DNA from: Bacillota bacterium
GTDB taxonomy: Bacteria > Bacillota > DTU030
Length of the DNA: 15,162 nt
NCBI GenBank assembly: GCA_012842325.1
Contig: DUTA01000021.1
Coordinates: 1-15,162, forward strand
Direction: 5' to 3'
Shown: one piece after another, positions 1 through 7,615 of the stretch
How the letters are laid out: every line of letters starts with the position of its first letter
Numbering within the stretch: position 1 is the stretch's first letter
Notes under the pieces: generated by a model
Databases searched by the model: none
What the model saw: the letters and a program-made list of their open reading frames with translations, nothing else
What the model was told of the DNA's origin: nothing
Program-made: the position numbers and the translations under genes

Positions 1-1405
1 CGGCCGGGTTTTTCACCAGGCCCCTCTCCACCAGCTGCCTGATGAGGGCGGGGCCGAGGCCATCGATGGCCATGGCATCCCGGGAGGCGAAGTGAAGCAA
101 ACCCTCCTGGAGCTGGGCCGGGCAGGCCAGCCCGGTACAGCGGTGGGCCGCTTCCCCCGGCAGGCGGACAACTTCCGCCCCGCAGGCCGGGCAGCGCTCC
201 GGCATCTGAAATTCCTTCTCCTCTCCGGTCCGGGCTTCGAGCAGGACCGCCACCACTTCCGGGATGATATCCCCCGCCTTTTGCACGACCACCCTATCCC
301 CCAGGCGGATATCCTTTTCCCGGATATAATCCAGGTTGTGGAGGGCTGCCCTCCCCACCGTTGTCCCGGCCAGGCGGACCGGTTCCAGCACCGCCGTGGG
401 GGTCAGGACCCCGGTCCGGCCGACACTGACGATGATATCCTTCACCGTGGTGACCGCCTGCTCGGCCGGGAACTTGTAAGCAATGGCCCAGCGGGGGCTC
501 TTGGCGGTGGCCCCAAGGCGCTCCTGCAGGGCCAGGGAATTGACCTTGATCACCAGGCCGTCTATCTCATAGGGGAGGTCCCGGCGCCGCTGGGGATCCC
601 ACCGGCGCACCGCCGCCAGGACCTCCTCGATCCCCTGGCAGAGGACATAGTGCCCGTTGACCTTAAAGCCTGCTTCCTGCAAAAAGGCCAGGACCTCGCT
701 GTGGGTATGAAACTCCCTGCCCCTGGCAATGCCGATCCCGTAGACAAAGATATCCAGGGAACGGGAGGCGGCGATCCGGGGATCCAGTTGGCGCACCGAC
801 CCGGCGGCAGCGTTGCGGGGGTTGGCGAAGGGCTCTTCCCCCCTGGCTTCCCGCTCGGCGTTGAGGCGCCGGTAGGCCGCAACGGGCATGAAAACCTCGC
901 CCCGGACCTCCAGGAGCGGGGGATATTCCCCCTGCAGGCGCAGGGGCAGGGAACGGATGGTCTTTAGATTAGCGGTGATGTCCTCGCCCCGGTAACCGTC
1001 CCCCCTGGTGGCACCCCGGACGAAAATACCTCCTTCATAGGTCAGGGCCACGGCCAGGCCGTCGATCTTCAGCTCCAGGACATACTCCACCTTCGCTTCC
1101 CCCGTCAGCTCCCGCACCCGCCGGTCAAAATGGAAGAGTTCTTCTTCCGTGAAGGCATTGGCCAGGCTCAAGAGGGGTATCGGGTGCTCCACGGTGGCAA
1201 AGGCCTCCAGGGGTTCTCCCCCCACCCGCTGGGTGGGGGAATCGGGAGTAACCAGTTCGGGATGGGCCTCCTCCAGCCTTTCCAGTTCCCGCATTAAGGC
1301 GTCATATTCGGCATCGCTGATCTCAGGCTTATCGAGGACGTAATAGCGATAATTGTGATACTCAATAATCCGCCTGAGCTCTTCAACACGCTGGCGCGGA
1401 TCCAT
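1..1405 (-). CDS. ligA: NAD+-dependent DNA ligase LigA (partial, C-terminus off left edge)
   Basis: Seals nicks in duplex DNA using NAD+ as the AMP donor, in replication and repair. I translated it by hand from the minus strand: about 468 residues are present of the roughly 670 usual for the family. The N-terminal Ia domain (HNYRYYVLD, then EISDAEYD) is followed by the adenylation motif KIDG, with the AMP-accepting lysine near residue 113. The OB-fold region contains VGRTGVLTPTAVLEPV. The zinc finger has cysteines near residues 405, 408, 423 and 428, spaced as in LigA proteins. The first helix-hairpin-helix repeat (AIDGLGPALIRQL) runs into the window edge; the remaining HhH repeats and BRCT domain lie outside. 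The start is an ATG at 1405 behind a strong GGGAGGTG site. It lies 69 bp after pcrA, the usual pcrA-ligA pair. No broken motif was seen. Confidence 0.97.
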   Translation of the reverse strand, partial: MDPRQRVEELRRIIEYHNYRYYVLDKPEISDAEYDALMRELERLEEAHPELVTPDSPTQRVGGEPLEAFATVEHPIPLLSLANAFTEEELFHFDRRVRELTGEAKVEYVLELKIDGLAVALTYEGGIFVRGATRGDGYRGEDITANLKTIRSLPLRLQGEYPPLLEVRGEVFMPVAAYRRLNAEREARGEEPFANPRNAAAGSVRQLDPRIAASRSLDIFVYGIGIARGREFHTHSEVLAFLQEAGFKVNGHYVLCQGIEEVLAAVRRWDPQRRRDLPYEIDGLVIKVNSLALQERLGATAKSPRWAIAYKFPAEQAVTTVKDIIVSVGRTGVLTPTAVLEPVRLAGTTVGRAALHNLDYIREKDIRLGDRVVVQKAGDIIPEVVAVLLEARTGEEKEFQMPERCPACGAEVVRLPGEAAHRCTGLACPAQLQEGLLHFASRDAMAIDGLGPALIRQLVERGLVKNPA

Positions 1406-1474
1406 AAACGCACCTCCCCTGCCCTTCTGACCTTGCTCTACAGTAGTCTTTTCCCCTCCGGCCCCAACTATCCC

Positions 1475-3658
1475 TTAAACCTTGACCAGAGGGGCATAGA
1501 GGAGGGATAGGGTCTTGATGCCCCGGTCGGGGAAGGCCACCGTCACCAGGGCATCCTCCCCCTGGCCGGAAACCTGGATGACCGTCCCCACTCCCCAGGC
1601 CCGGTGCCGCACCCTGTCGCCGGCAGTGAAGGGGGCGGAAGCTGCCGTTGCTTCCCCGGCCATGGCCTTCTTTTCCCCGGGACCGCTGCCGGGCCTTTCC
1701 CGGGCCAGGTCCCCCGCCCCCAGCTCTTCCTTAACCTCGGCCGGGATCTCCTTGATAAAGCGGGAAACGGGGTTGGTCTGCCGGTAGCCGTACAGGGTCC
1801 GCTCCCGGGCGCAGACAAGGTAGAGCTTTTGCTGGGCCCGGGTAATGCCCACATAGCAGAGGCGGCGCTCCTCCTCCACCTCCTCTTCCTGCTCCAGACA
1901 GCGGCTGTGGGGCAGGAGCCCTTCCTCCAGCCCCACCAGGAAGACCACCGGGAATTCCAGGCCCTTGGCGCTGTGGAGGGTCATCAGAACCACCGCATCC
2001 TCCCCCTCCTCATAGGTGTCGGCATCGGAGAGGAGGGCGACACCGGTCAAAAAGTCCTCCAGGCTTTGCCCTTCCCCCCGGGCTTCAAATTCCCCGGCCA
2101 CGGTGACAAATTCCTGCAGGTTTTCCAGCCGCTCCTGGGCTTTGGCCGTTCCTTCCAGCTCCAGTTCCTTGCCGTAACCGGTCAAAGCCAGGATCTGGGG
2201 AATCAGCTCCGAGACCGGCATTTCCCGGGCCATTTCCCGAAGGGTCTGCAGAACCCCGGCCAGCTGGACCAGGCTTGCCCGCACCTTCTGATTTAAGCCG
2301 GGGATCTCCCCGGCCAGGGCCAAAACCTCCACCACGGGCAGCTGCCGGGCCCGGGCGTAGGCCTCAAGCCGGTCCATGGTGGCGGGCCCGATGCCCCGTT
2401 TGGGGATGTTGATAATTCGGCGCAGGGAAATGCCGTCACTGGGATTCACCAGCAGGCGCAGGTAGGCAACCAGGTCCTTGATCTCTTTGCGGTCGTAAAA
2501 ACCCAGCGTACCCACCAGTTTGTAGGGAATAGCCAGGTTCCGGAAAACTTCTTCCAGGACCCGGGACTGGGCGTTGGTCCGATAGAGAACGGCAAAGTCC
2601 TGCCACGAAAAGCCCTCGTCAGTGAGGCGGCTGATTTCCCGGGCCACAAAGAGGGCCTCATCCCTCTCGTCCAGGGCCCGGTAGACCTTGACCTTGTCCC
2701 CTTCTCCCCGGGCCGTCCAGAGGGATTTGGGTTTCTGGTGCCGGTTATGGGCCATGAGGCCATTGGCCGCCGCCAAAACGCTGCCGGTGGACCGGTAATT
2801 TTGTTCCAGCTTGATAACCTTAACCCTTCGGAAATCCCGTTCAAAATCGAGGATATTCCTGATATCGGCTCCCCGGAAACCGTAAATGGACTGGTAATCG
2901 TCCCCGACAACCAGGAGGTTACCATCTTCCGTTGCCAGCAGTTTGATCAAAACATATTGGGCATGGTTGGTATCCTGGTATTCATCAACCAGTATATGGT
3001 GAAAGCGTTCCCGGTACCGTTGGAGGACCTGGGGATATGCCTGAAAGAGGCGCACGGTGGTCAACAGCAGGTCATCGAAATCCAGGGCGTTGTTTGCCCG
3101 CAGCTTTTCCTGATAACGGACATAAATATCATAGAGACGGCGGGCATAAGCCTCGGAATACTGGCTGTTTTTCAGCAGGTAGGGGACAAAGCCTTCGGGG
3201 TCAACCAGTTCATTCTTCGCCCTGCTGATGGCAGCCAGGGCCCCCTGGGGGGGATAATACTTCTCATCCAGGTTCAACTCCTTGAGAACGGACCGGATCA
3301 GGGCCAGCTGGTCCCCCTTATCATAGATGACAAAACCCCGTTGCAGGCCCAGATACTGCCCCTCCCGCCTCAGGATCCGCACACAGGCGGCGTGGAAGGT
3401 CATAAGCCAGATCCCGGCCAGCTTATTTTCCCCCACCAGGGCCCGCACCCGCTCCCGCATTTCAGCGGCGGCCTTGTTGGTGAAGGTAATGGCCAGGATC
3501 TGCCGGGGCTCTACCCCCCGGGCCAGCAGGTAGGCGATCCGGTGGGTCAGAACCTTGGTCTTCCCGCTGCCGGCCCCGGCCAAAATCAGAAGGGGGCCGG
3601 AACCATGCAGGACCGCTTCCCGCTGCTGTTCATTGAGTTCCGCCAGAAGTTCCTGCAA
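1475..3658 (-). CDS. pcrA: ATP-dependent DNA helicase PcrA (UvrD/Rep superfamily 1A)
   Basis: A 3'-5' DNA helicase for repair, rolling-circle replication and clearing of RecA or RNA polymerase from DNA. The protein has 727 residues, a usual length. Superfamily 1 motifs appear in order: Q-motif region ELNEQQREAVLH, Walker A AGAGSGKT at residues 27-34, motif Ia (ITFTNKAAAEM), Walker B DEYQDTN starting at residue 225, motif III (GDDYQSIYGFRGAD), motif IV (EQNYRST), motif V (LHSAKGLEFPVVF) and motif VI (YVGITRAQQKL). The C-terminus carries the Tudor-like RNA polymerase-binding region (AGDRVRHRAWGVGTVI). The start is TTG, behind an AGGGGGT site with six bases between. It is followed by ligA and preceded by yerC, as in B. 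subtilis, but without the intervening pcrB. A hairpin upstream (3728-3759) may partly separate it from yerC. Confidence 0.97.
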   Translation of the reverse strand: MQELLAELNEQQREAVLHGSGPLLILAGAGSGKTKVLTHRIAYLLARGVEPRQILAITFTNKAAAEMRERVRALVGENKLAGIWLMTFHAACVRILRREGQYLGLQRGFVIYDKGDQLALIRSVLKELNLDEKYYPPQGALAAISRAKNELVDPEGFVPYLLKNSQYSEAYARRLYDIYVRYQEKLRANNALDFDDLLLTTVRLFQAYPQVLQRYRERFHHILVDEYQDTNHAQYVLIKLLATEDGNLLVVGDDYQSIYGFRGADIRNILDFERDFRRVKVIKLEQNYRSTGSVLAAANGLMAHNRHQKPKSLWTARGEGDKVKVYRALDERDEALFVAREISRLTDEGFSWQDFAVLYRTNAQSRVLEEVFRNLAIPYKLVGTLGFYDRKEIKDLVAYLRLLVNPSDGISLRRIINIPKRGIGPATMDRLEAYARARQLPVVEVLALAGEIPGLNQKVRASLVQLAGVLQTLREMAREMPVSELIPQILALTGYGKELELEGTAKAQERLENLQEFVTVAGEFEARGEGQSLEDFLTGVALLSDADTYEEGEDAVVLMTLHSAKGLEFPVVFLVGLEEGLLPHSRCLEQEEEVEEERRLCYVGITRAQQKLYLVCARERTLYGYRQTNPVSRFIKEIPAEVKEELGAGDLARERPGSGPGEKKAMAGEATAASAPFTAGDRVRHRAWGVGTVIQVSGQGEDALVTVAFPDRGIKTLSLLYAPLVKV

Positions 3659-3727
3659 AATGCTACCCCCTTTTCAATGCCTATTGTGTTCGACGATGGC
3701 AGGTAAGATTCCTTTTTACCGGGATGA

Positions 3728-3759
3728 AGGCCAAACAAATAAACCCCCGCCAGGGGGGT
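3728..3759 (-). terminator. Possible intrinsic terminator/attenuator between yerC and pcrA
   Basis: On the minus strand, ACCCCC (3759-3754), a 5-nt loop and GGGGGT (3748-3743) form a 6-bp stem. It is followed by the T-rich stretch TTATTTGTTTGG. It lies 44 bp after the yerC stop codon and 69 bp before the pcrA start codon. The T-tract is interrupted, so termination may be partial, which would lower pcrA-ligA transcription relative to yerC. If it is a full terminator, pcrA needs a promoter in 3659-3727. I saw no convincing -35/-10 pair there. Confidence 0.45.
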
Positions 3760-3802
3760 ATCCAGTCTGCAGGGGCGGCCGCAGGGGACCACACCAGCAC
3801 CG

Positions 3803-4135
3803 CTATTCCTCTTCCGACCTGAGAAGCTTTCCCGCCTTTTCCAACCGCTCCAAGATAGTCTTGTAGCCGTCACTGCCATAATGAAGGTATTTTTTTACCC
3901 TGCTTATGGTCGCCGTGGAAACTCCCGTCCGCGCCGTAATTTTATCATAGGTGTGCCCTGCCCGCAGCATCCTGGCCACTTCCAGGCGCTGGGCCAGGGT
4001 TTTGATCTCACCGATGGTGGCTATATCCTCAAAGAAACGATAGCATTCTTCCTTGTTCTCCAGGGCCAGGATCGCATCAAAAAGCTGTTCGGTGAATTCA
4101 TCCTGCCATTTGACGGTGTAGGCCACAGGATCCAC
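3803..4135 (-). CDS. yerC: YerC/YecD family TrpR-like DNA-binding regulator
   Basis: A small cytoplasmic DNA-binding protein of the TrpR-like YerC/YecD family, 107-110 residues. The family core is plain: ENKEECYRFFEDIATIGEI, then TLAQRLEVARML, then a helix-turn-helix at about residues 59-84 (TYDKITARTGVSTATISRVKKYL). The C-terminus is charged and probably flexible. The first in-frame start is GTG at 4135, but it sits inside the G-run that would be its own ribosome site. The second GTG, at 4126 (codon 4), has GGGGGTG six bases upstream and is the more likely start. An AT-rich perfect palindrome at 4161-4182 lies just upstream and could be its operator. The neighbours pcrA and ligA match the B. 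subtilis yerC-pcrA-ligA order. The target is not shown by the sequence; a link of YerC-type proteins to histidine or tryptophan metabolism is only recalled from comparative work. Confidence 0.9.
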   Translation of the reverse strand: MDPVAYTVKWQDEFTEQLFDAILALENKEECYRFFEDIATIGEIKTLAQRLEVARMLRAGHTYDKITARTGVSTATISRVKKYLHYGSDGYKTILERLEKAGKLLRSEEE

Positions 4136-4160
4136 CCCCCAGGTACTCTATTCCTTTATC

Positions 4161-4182
4161 TTATTCTTTAACTAAAGAATAA
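4161..4182. promoter_or_regulatory. AT-rich 10-bp palindrome upstream of yerC (candidate operator)
   Basis: TTATTCTTTA at 4161-4170 and TAAAGAATAA at 4173-4182 are exact inverted copies separated by AC. The site lies 25-55 bases upstream of the two possible yerC starts and 33 bp after the nlpC stop codon. It is all A/T except one C/G pair per arm, in a strongly GC-rich neighbourhood. No T-run follows on the minus strand, so a terminator is unlikely. A binding site for YerC itself (autoregulation) is the simplest reading, but this is inference. Confidence 0.5.
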
Positions 4183-4215
4183 ATCCTCCCCTCCCACAAG
4201 AATTTTTCCGGCCCT

Positions 4216-5007
4216 TCAGGGGGTAAGATACCGCCGCCCGCCCAGGTAGTGTTCCCGGTAAAAGCCCTCTTCCAGGGGAGTTACCACCACCCGCCCGGAG
4301 CGGGAGGAAGCATGGAGAAAGAGGCCGTCTCCCAGGTAGATGCCCACATGGGTCGGGAAAAGGGGACGCCGGCCGCCGGCAAAAAAGACCAGATCCCCGG
4401 GAACAAGGTTTTTGACCCCGGTGCCGGCCAGGAACTGTTCATTGGCATCCCGGGGCAGTTTGACACCGCAGGCATGGTATAGGATGTAGGTCAGGCCGGA
4501 ACAGTCCAGACCGGCGGCGGTGATGCCGCCCCACAGGTAAGGAACGCCCAAAAACTGGCGGGCAAGTTCCAGGAGCCGGGCCGGGCCGGCCCGGGGAATA
4601 CCCTCTTCCCGGCGGAAACACTTTACCCCCATCGCCGGAACCCAGCCGGGATCCCCCGTCGGCAGGACCACTTTCACCAGGGGGGAGAAATCCCTCCCAA
4701 CCTCCAGGATGGTGCCCAGGAAAGCCGTCAGCAGGGGACATTCTTCTCCCGTCCCCACAGCCTGAATCTGGATACTGGGCCGGTCCACCATGAGGAGGGT
4801 GTCCCTTCTTTTTTCCGGTGCCGGGACCAAGAGGGCGGACCAGAGCCAGCCGTGGTAGCCGTCGGGGGCAACCACCTGGGCCCACTCGCCCTGGAGGGCC
4901 AGCACCTGCACTTGCGCCCCCAGAAGGACCTGGGTAACCCGTTCTGCCCCCACCCAGGGAGCCCTGTACAGATCGGCGACACTGGCAGCCACCAGCATGG
5001 TCTCCAT
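4216..5007 (-). CDS. SH3b-SH3b-NlpC/P60 peptidase, YkfC-like
   Basis: Predicted cysteine peptidase that cuts peptidoglycan stem peptides, probably after D-Glu in L-Ala-D-Glu-diamino acid units, judged by family. It has 263 residues. Residues about 8-60 form one SH3-like region (SVADLYRAP to YHGWLWSALLV) and about 70-130 a second. The C-terminal NlpC/P60 domain has VPYLWGG, the nucleophile in LDCSGLTY (Cys169), His220 in THVGIYLG and His232 in FLHASS. No signal peptide or membrane segment is visible, which points to the cytoplasm and to recycling, as for Bacillus YkfC. The ATG at 5007 was chosen because GGGAGG lies nine bases upstream; the open frame extends to 5151 but would overlap vanW and has no better site. 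It lies 56 bp after vanW and is probably co-transcribed with it. The exact substrate is unproven. Confidence 0.88.
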   Translation of the reverse strand: METMLVAASVADLYRAPWVGAERVTQVLLGAQVQVLALQGEWAQVVAPDGYHGWLWSALLVPAPEKRRDTLLMVDRPSIQIQAVGTGEECPLLTAFLGTILEVGRDFSPLVKVVLPTGDPGWVPAMGVKCFRREEGIPRAGPARLLELARQFLGVPYLWGGITAAGLDCSGLTYILYHACGVKLPRDANEQFLAGTGVKNLVPGDLVFFAGGRRPLFPTHVGIYLGDGLFLHASSRSGRVVVTPLEEGFYREHYLGGRRYLTP

Positions 5008-5063
5008 AGATTTCTCCCTCCCTACACCCATCCCTATGCCGGAAGGGGGAAATTGATGCCAGA

Positions 5064-5900
5064 CTACCGCCCCTGTTCCAGGAGCAAAAACTGTACCTCC
5101 CGCTTGCTGGCCGACCCCACAATCACCAGGGACCTCTCCCGGTTGTTGCAAAAGCGCAGATCCTTCTCCCCCGGGACCACGGTGGCGTCGGTTCCCGGTG
5201 GGGTGTAATCGACGGGCTGAGAATGGCCGTGGCGCTCCACAATTTCCAGGCCCGCGGCGGCAGCTGCCTGGTAAAGGGTGCTGGAAACCTGGCAGATCCC
5301 GCCCCCCACCGACTGGGTAAATTCACCGGCATCGTCGATGACCGGTGCCTCTTGAAAGCCCCTGGCCTTTGTCGGCATCCCAACCGTACCGTTGAAGGAA
5401 AACACCTCGCCCGGTGCCAGCACCAGGCCATTGATCAGCCGGGTGGCGAGCTGGATGTTGTGGACCCGTTCCGGCCGGTCGTCGACGATTTCCGTCTTAC
5501 TTTCCCCTACCAGCAGCAAATTGCCTCCGGCTCTACCCTTTTCCGCCGCCAGGATTTCTGAGGTAATTGGCGCCTTCACCTCCCTGGTCACAAGGCTGAT
5601 TCTCTCCCCCGGCCGGGCCAGCAGAACCCGCCGCAGGGTGGCCCCCACATCCACCTCCAGGCCCGGCTTGTCGGGAATAATCTCCCCCGTTGCCGGATCC
5701 AGGCGGGCATTTTGCGGTGGCATCTCCCTTGCCTGCGCCAGTTCCAGAACCAAAGCCTCAACCTGCTCCCCCCGCAGGCCGCCCACAGGTCTCCCCTCCA
5801 GGGTTACGCCCTGTTTCACCCTCCCCTGGGTGAGGACTAACAGGACGGCTGCCACCAGGCCCAGGAAACCCAGGCCCCGGAGCCACGCGCGCACCGTCAT
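5064..5900 (-). CDS. VanW family protein, N-terminal membrane anchor
   Basis: Envelope protein of the VanW/YoaR type; the molecular function of the family is not established, despite its name from vancomycin-resistance clusters. It has 278 residues. A basic start (VRAWLRG) leads into one hydrophobic segment at about residues 7-24 (GLGFLGLVAAVLLVL), a membrane anchor or uncleaved signal. Residues about 30-125 resemble the PG_binding_4-like region often found before VanW. The VanW domain fills about 134-274, with HNIQLATRLINGLVLAPGE, then FSFNGTVG, and the signature GGGICQVSSTLYQA at 199-212, which contains the conserved cysteine. The ATG at 5900 follows GGAGGTGG by about nine bases. A GTG at 5918 in the same frame would add six residues and has a weaker AGGGG site. 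It is the first gene of the leftward group vanW-nlpC-yerC, divergent from the Mur ligase gene. Confidence 0.9.
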   Translation of the reverse strand: MTVRAWLRGLGFLGLVAAVLLVLTQGRVKQGVTLEGRPVGGLRGEQVEALVLELAQAREMPPQNARLDPATGEIIPDKPGLEVDVGATLRRVLLARPGERISLVTREVKAPITSEILAAEKGRAGGNLLLVGESKTEIVDDRPERVHNIQLATRLINGLVLAPGEVFSFNGTVGMPTKARGFQEAPVIDDAGEFTQSVGGGICQVSSTLYQAAAAAGLEIVERHGHSQPVDYTPPGTDATVVPGEKDLRFCNNRERSLVIVGSASKREVQFLLLEQGR

Positions 5901-5981
5901 CCTCGCGTCCACCTCCACCCCTATTTTACCCAGCGGCAGCCTCCTTATCAGGTTTTTCCCGGCCCGGGCGGTGGCACCAAA

Positions 5982-6021
5982 ATTGTAGCAGTCTCATAGA
6001 CTGTTAGGGATAACAGATAAT
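5982..6021. promoter_or_regulatory. Divergent vanW / Mur ligase promoter region with central palindrome
   Basis: The 158-bp gap 5901-6058 separates two genes read in opposite directions. A perfect inverted repeat, CAGTCT-cat-AGACTG, lies at 5989-6003, and with one mismatch the arms extend to 5986-6006. On its left, TACAAT on the minus strand (5987-5982) is a good -10 box for vanW. On its right, GATAAT (6016-6021) is a -10 box for the Mur ligase gene. Neither has a good -35 at 16-18 bp, and the palindrome occupies that space, as a regulator site would. The boxes are predictions only. Confidence 0.4.
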
Positions 6022-6058
6022 TGTTCCACTCCACCCTGAACAAAAGGAGGACACCTTT

Positions 6059-7615
6059 ATGTCTCTGGAAACCAAGGTGAAGGGGGCAATGCCCCTCCGG
6101 GCCCTCCTCGCCCGGGTGCCGGGGGTGAAACTCCTGGCCGGTGACAATCCTGCCATTGCTGGCATCAGTACCGATTCCCGCACCCTGCAGCCGGGAGAAC
6201 TATTCGTGGCCATAAAGGGTGAACGCCATGACGGCCATGCCTTTATTCCCCAGGTCCTAGAGCGGGGTGCCCCCGCCCTGGTGGTCGAAGACCTGCCTGC
6301 CCTGCTACCCCGGGCAAAGGCCCTGGCCCAGGTGGAAAACAGCCGGTTGGCCCTGGCCCACCTGGCCGCCGCCTTTTACGGTCACCCTGCCCGATCCCTG
6401 ATCTGTGCCGGGGTCACAGGAAGCACCGGCAAAACCACCACAACCTTTCTCCTCAACGCCATTTTGGAAGAAGCCGGCTGCAAAACGGGCCTGGTGGGAA
6501 CCGTCTGCCAGAAGGTTGGTGAGCTGGTCTCTCCCACCGACGTCACCACGCCGGAGCCCCTGACCCTGCACCGCCTCTTTGCCGCCATGAAGGAACGGGG
6601 GGTAAGCCATGCCGTCATGGAGGTCTCCTCCCACAGCCTCTGCCAGGAACGGGTCGCCGGCATCCCCTATGCCGTCGCCGTCTTTACCAATTTGAGCCGG
6701 GAACATCTCAATTACCACGGCTCCCTCACCCGTTACCTGGCCAGCAAGGCCAGGCTCTTTACCTCCCTCGCCCCCGATGCCTGGGCTGTCCTCAACCTGG
6801 ATGAGCCGGCAGGCAATTATCTTGCCCGGGTCACCGGCGCCCGCATAATCACCTATGGCACCAGAGACGGGGCCCATCTCAGGGCCGGCCGGATCAGGTC
6901 CCGGGAACAGGGCCTTTCCTTCCAGCTTACCCTCACCCGGCCCCTGGCCACCGGCGGAGGAATGTTTTTACCGCCCCAGCAGTGGGAGGTGGAGCTGGGC
7001 CTTTTGGGGTGGCACAACGTCTTCAATGCCCTGGGAGCCATTGGGGCCGCCCTGGCCCTGGGGATAGAGCCGGACATTATCCTCCGGGCCTTACACAAAT
7101 TCCCCGGCGTCCCCCGGCGGCTGGAGGTGGTTTACCGGGGAGCCTTCACCATAATCGATGACTTCGGCCACAATGAGGCCAGCCTCAAGGCCCTTTTCCG
7201 GACCATTGCCGGCCTGGAGTACCGGCAGCTGGTCATCGTCAATTACCTGAAGGGCTCCCGGGGGGTGGAAGCCAACGAAATTACCGCCAGGCATATAGTC
7301 CGGGCAGCGCGGAAGGTGCGCCTGGCCCGGGTAATCACCACCCGGAGCGACTCCCATGTGAGCAGGAAAAACATCGTCCAGGATGAAGAAGAGGCAGCCT
7401 TTACCGCCATTATTGCCGCGGCCGGCCTGCCCATCGTGAATACCAGGGAACTGCCCGAGGCCATTGCCCTGGGATTAAAGAGTGTCGGCCCCGGCGATCT
7501 GCTCCTCCTCTTGGGTCCTTCGGGAATGGATGCCGGGGCGGACCTGGCCCTCCGCTTCCTCCGGCAGCCTCCCCGGGCCCAGGGAATCCCCGCGGCCCTT
7601 GTTGCTTCGGGATAA
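6059..7615 (+). CDS. Divergent MurE-type Mur ligase, acceptor unknown
   Basis: ATP-dependent ligase of the Mur family, 518 residues. The N-terminal region matches MurE: STDSRTLQPGELFVAIKG, then the P-loop GSTGKTTTT at 121-129 (Lys125), then TTPEPLTLH, AVMEVSSHSL, the segment around HLNYHG, and YLASKARLF with the lysine (230) that is carbamylated in MurE. This suggests a UDP-MurNAc-peptide-like donor. The C-terminal domain departs from MurE: DDFGHNEASLKAL (367-379) replaces DYAHTP, KGSRGVEANE replaces GGDRD, and the diaminopimelate-binding DNPR-type motif is absent, with TTRSDSHVSRKN (427-438) in that area. The amino acid or other group it adds therefore cannot be read from sequence. The start ATG follows AAAGGAGG by eight bases. 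It stands alone on the plus strand, not in a division and cell wall cluster, so it is probably a paralogue of a true MurE located elsewhere. Confidence 0.85.
   Translation: MSLETKVKGAMPLRALLARVPGVKLLAGDNPAIAGISTDSRTLQPGELFVAIKGERHDGHAFIPQVLERGAPALVVEDLPALLPRAKALAQVENSRLALAHLAAAFYGHPARSLICAGVTGSTGKTTTTFLLNAILEEAGCKTGLVGTVCQKVGELVSPTDVTTPEPLTLHRLFAAMKERGVSHAVMEVSSHSLCQERVAGIPYAVAVFTNLSREHLNYHGSLTRYLASKARLFTSLAPDAWAVLNLDEPAGNYLARVTGARIITYGTRDGAHLRAGRIRSREQGLSFQLTLTRPLATGGGMFLPPQQWEVELGLLGWHNVFNALGAIGAALALGIEPDIILRALHKFPGVPRRLEVVYRGAFTIIDDFGHNEASLKALFRTIAGLEYRQLVIVNYLKGSRGVEANEITARHIVRAARKVRLARVITTRSDSHVSRKNIVQDEEEAAFTAIIAAAGLPIVNTRELPEAIALGLKSVGPGDLLLLLGPSGMDAGADLALRFLRQPPRAQGIPAALVASG

Noticed and set aside
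92..967. Plus-strand open frame (291 codons) at the left end
   Set aside because: Opposite ligA, whose minus-strand translation matches the family throughout.
1406..1474. Search for a separate ligA promoter in the pcrA-ligA gap
   Set aside because: No -35/-10 pair seen; only the GGGAGGTG ribosome site.
4196..4215. CCC-TGAA-GGG hairpin after the NlpC/P60 gene
   Set aside because: The stem is too short and no T-run follows, so it is not a credible terminator.
5008..5151. Upstream extension of the NlpC/P60 frame
   Set aside because: It would overlap vanW by 88 bp, adds no signal peptide or domain, and the ATG at 5007 has a strong ribosome site.
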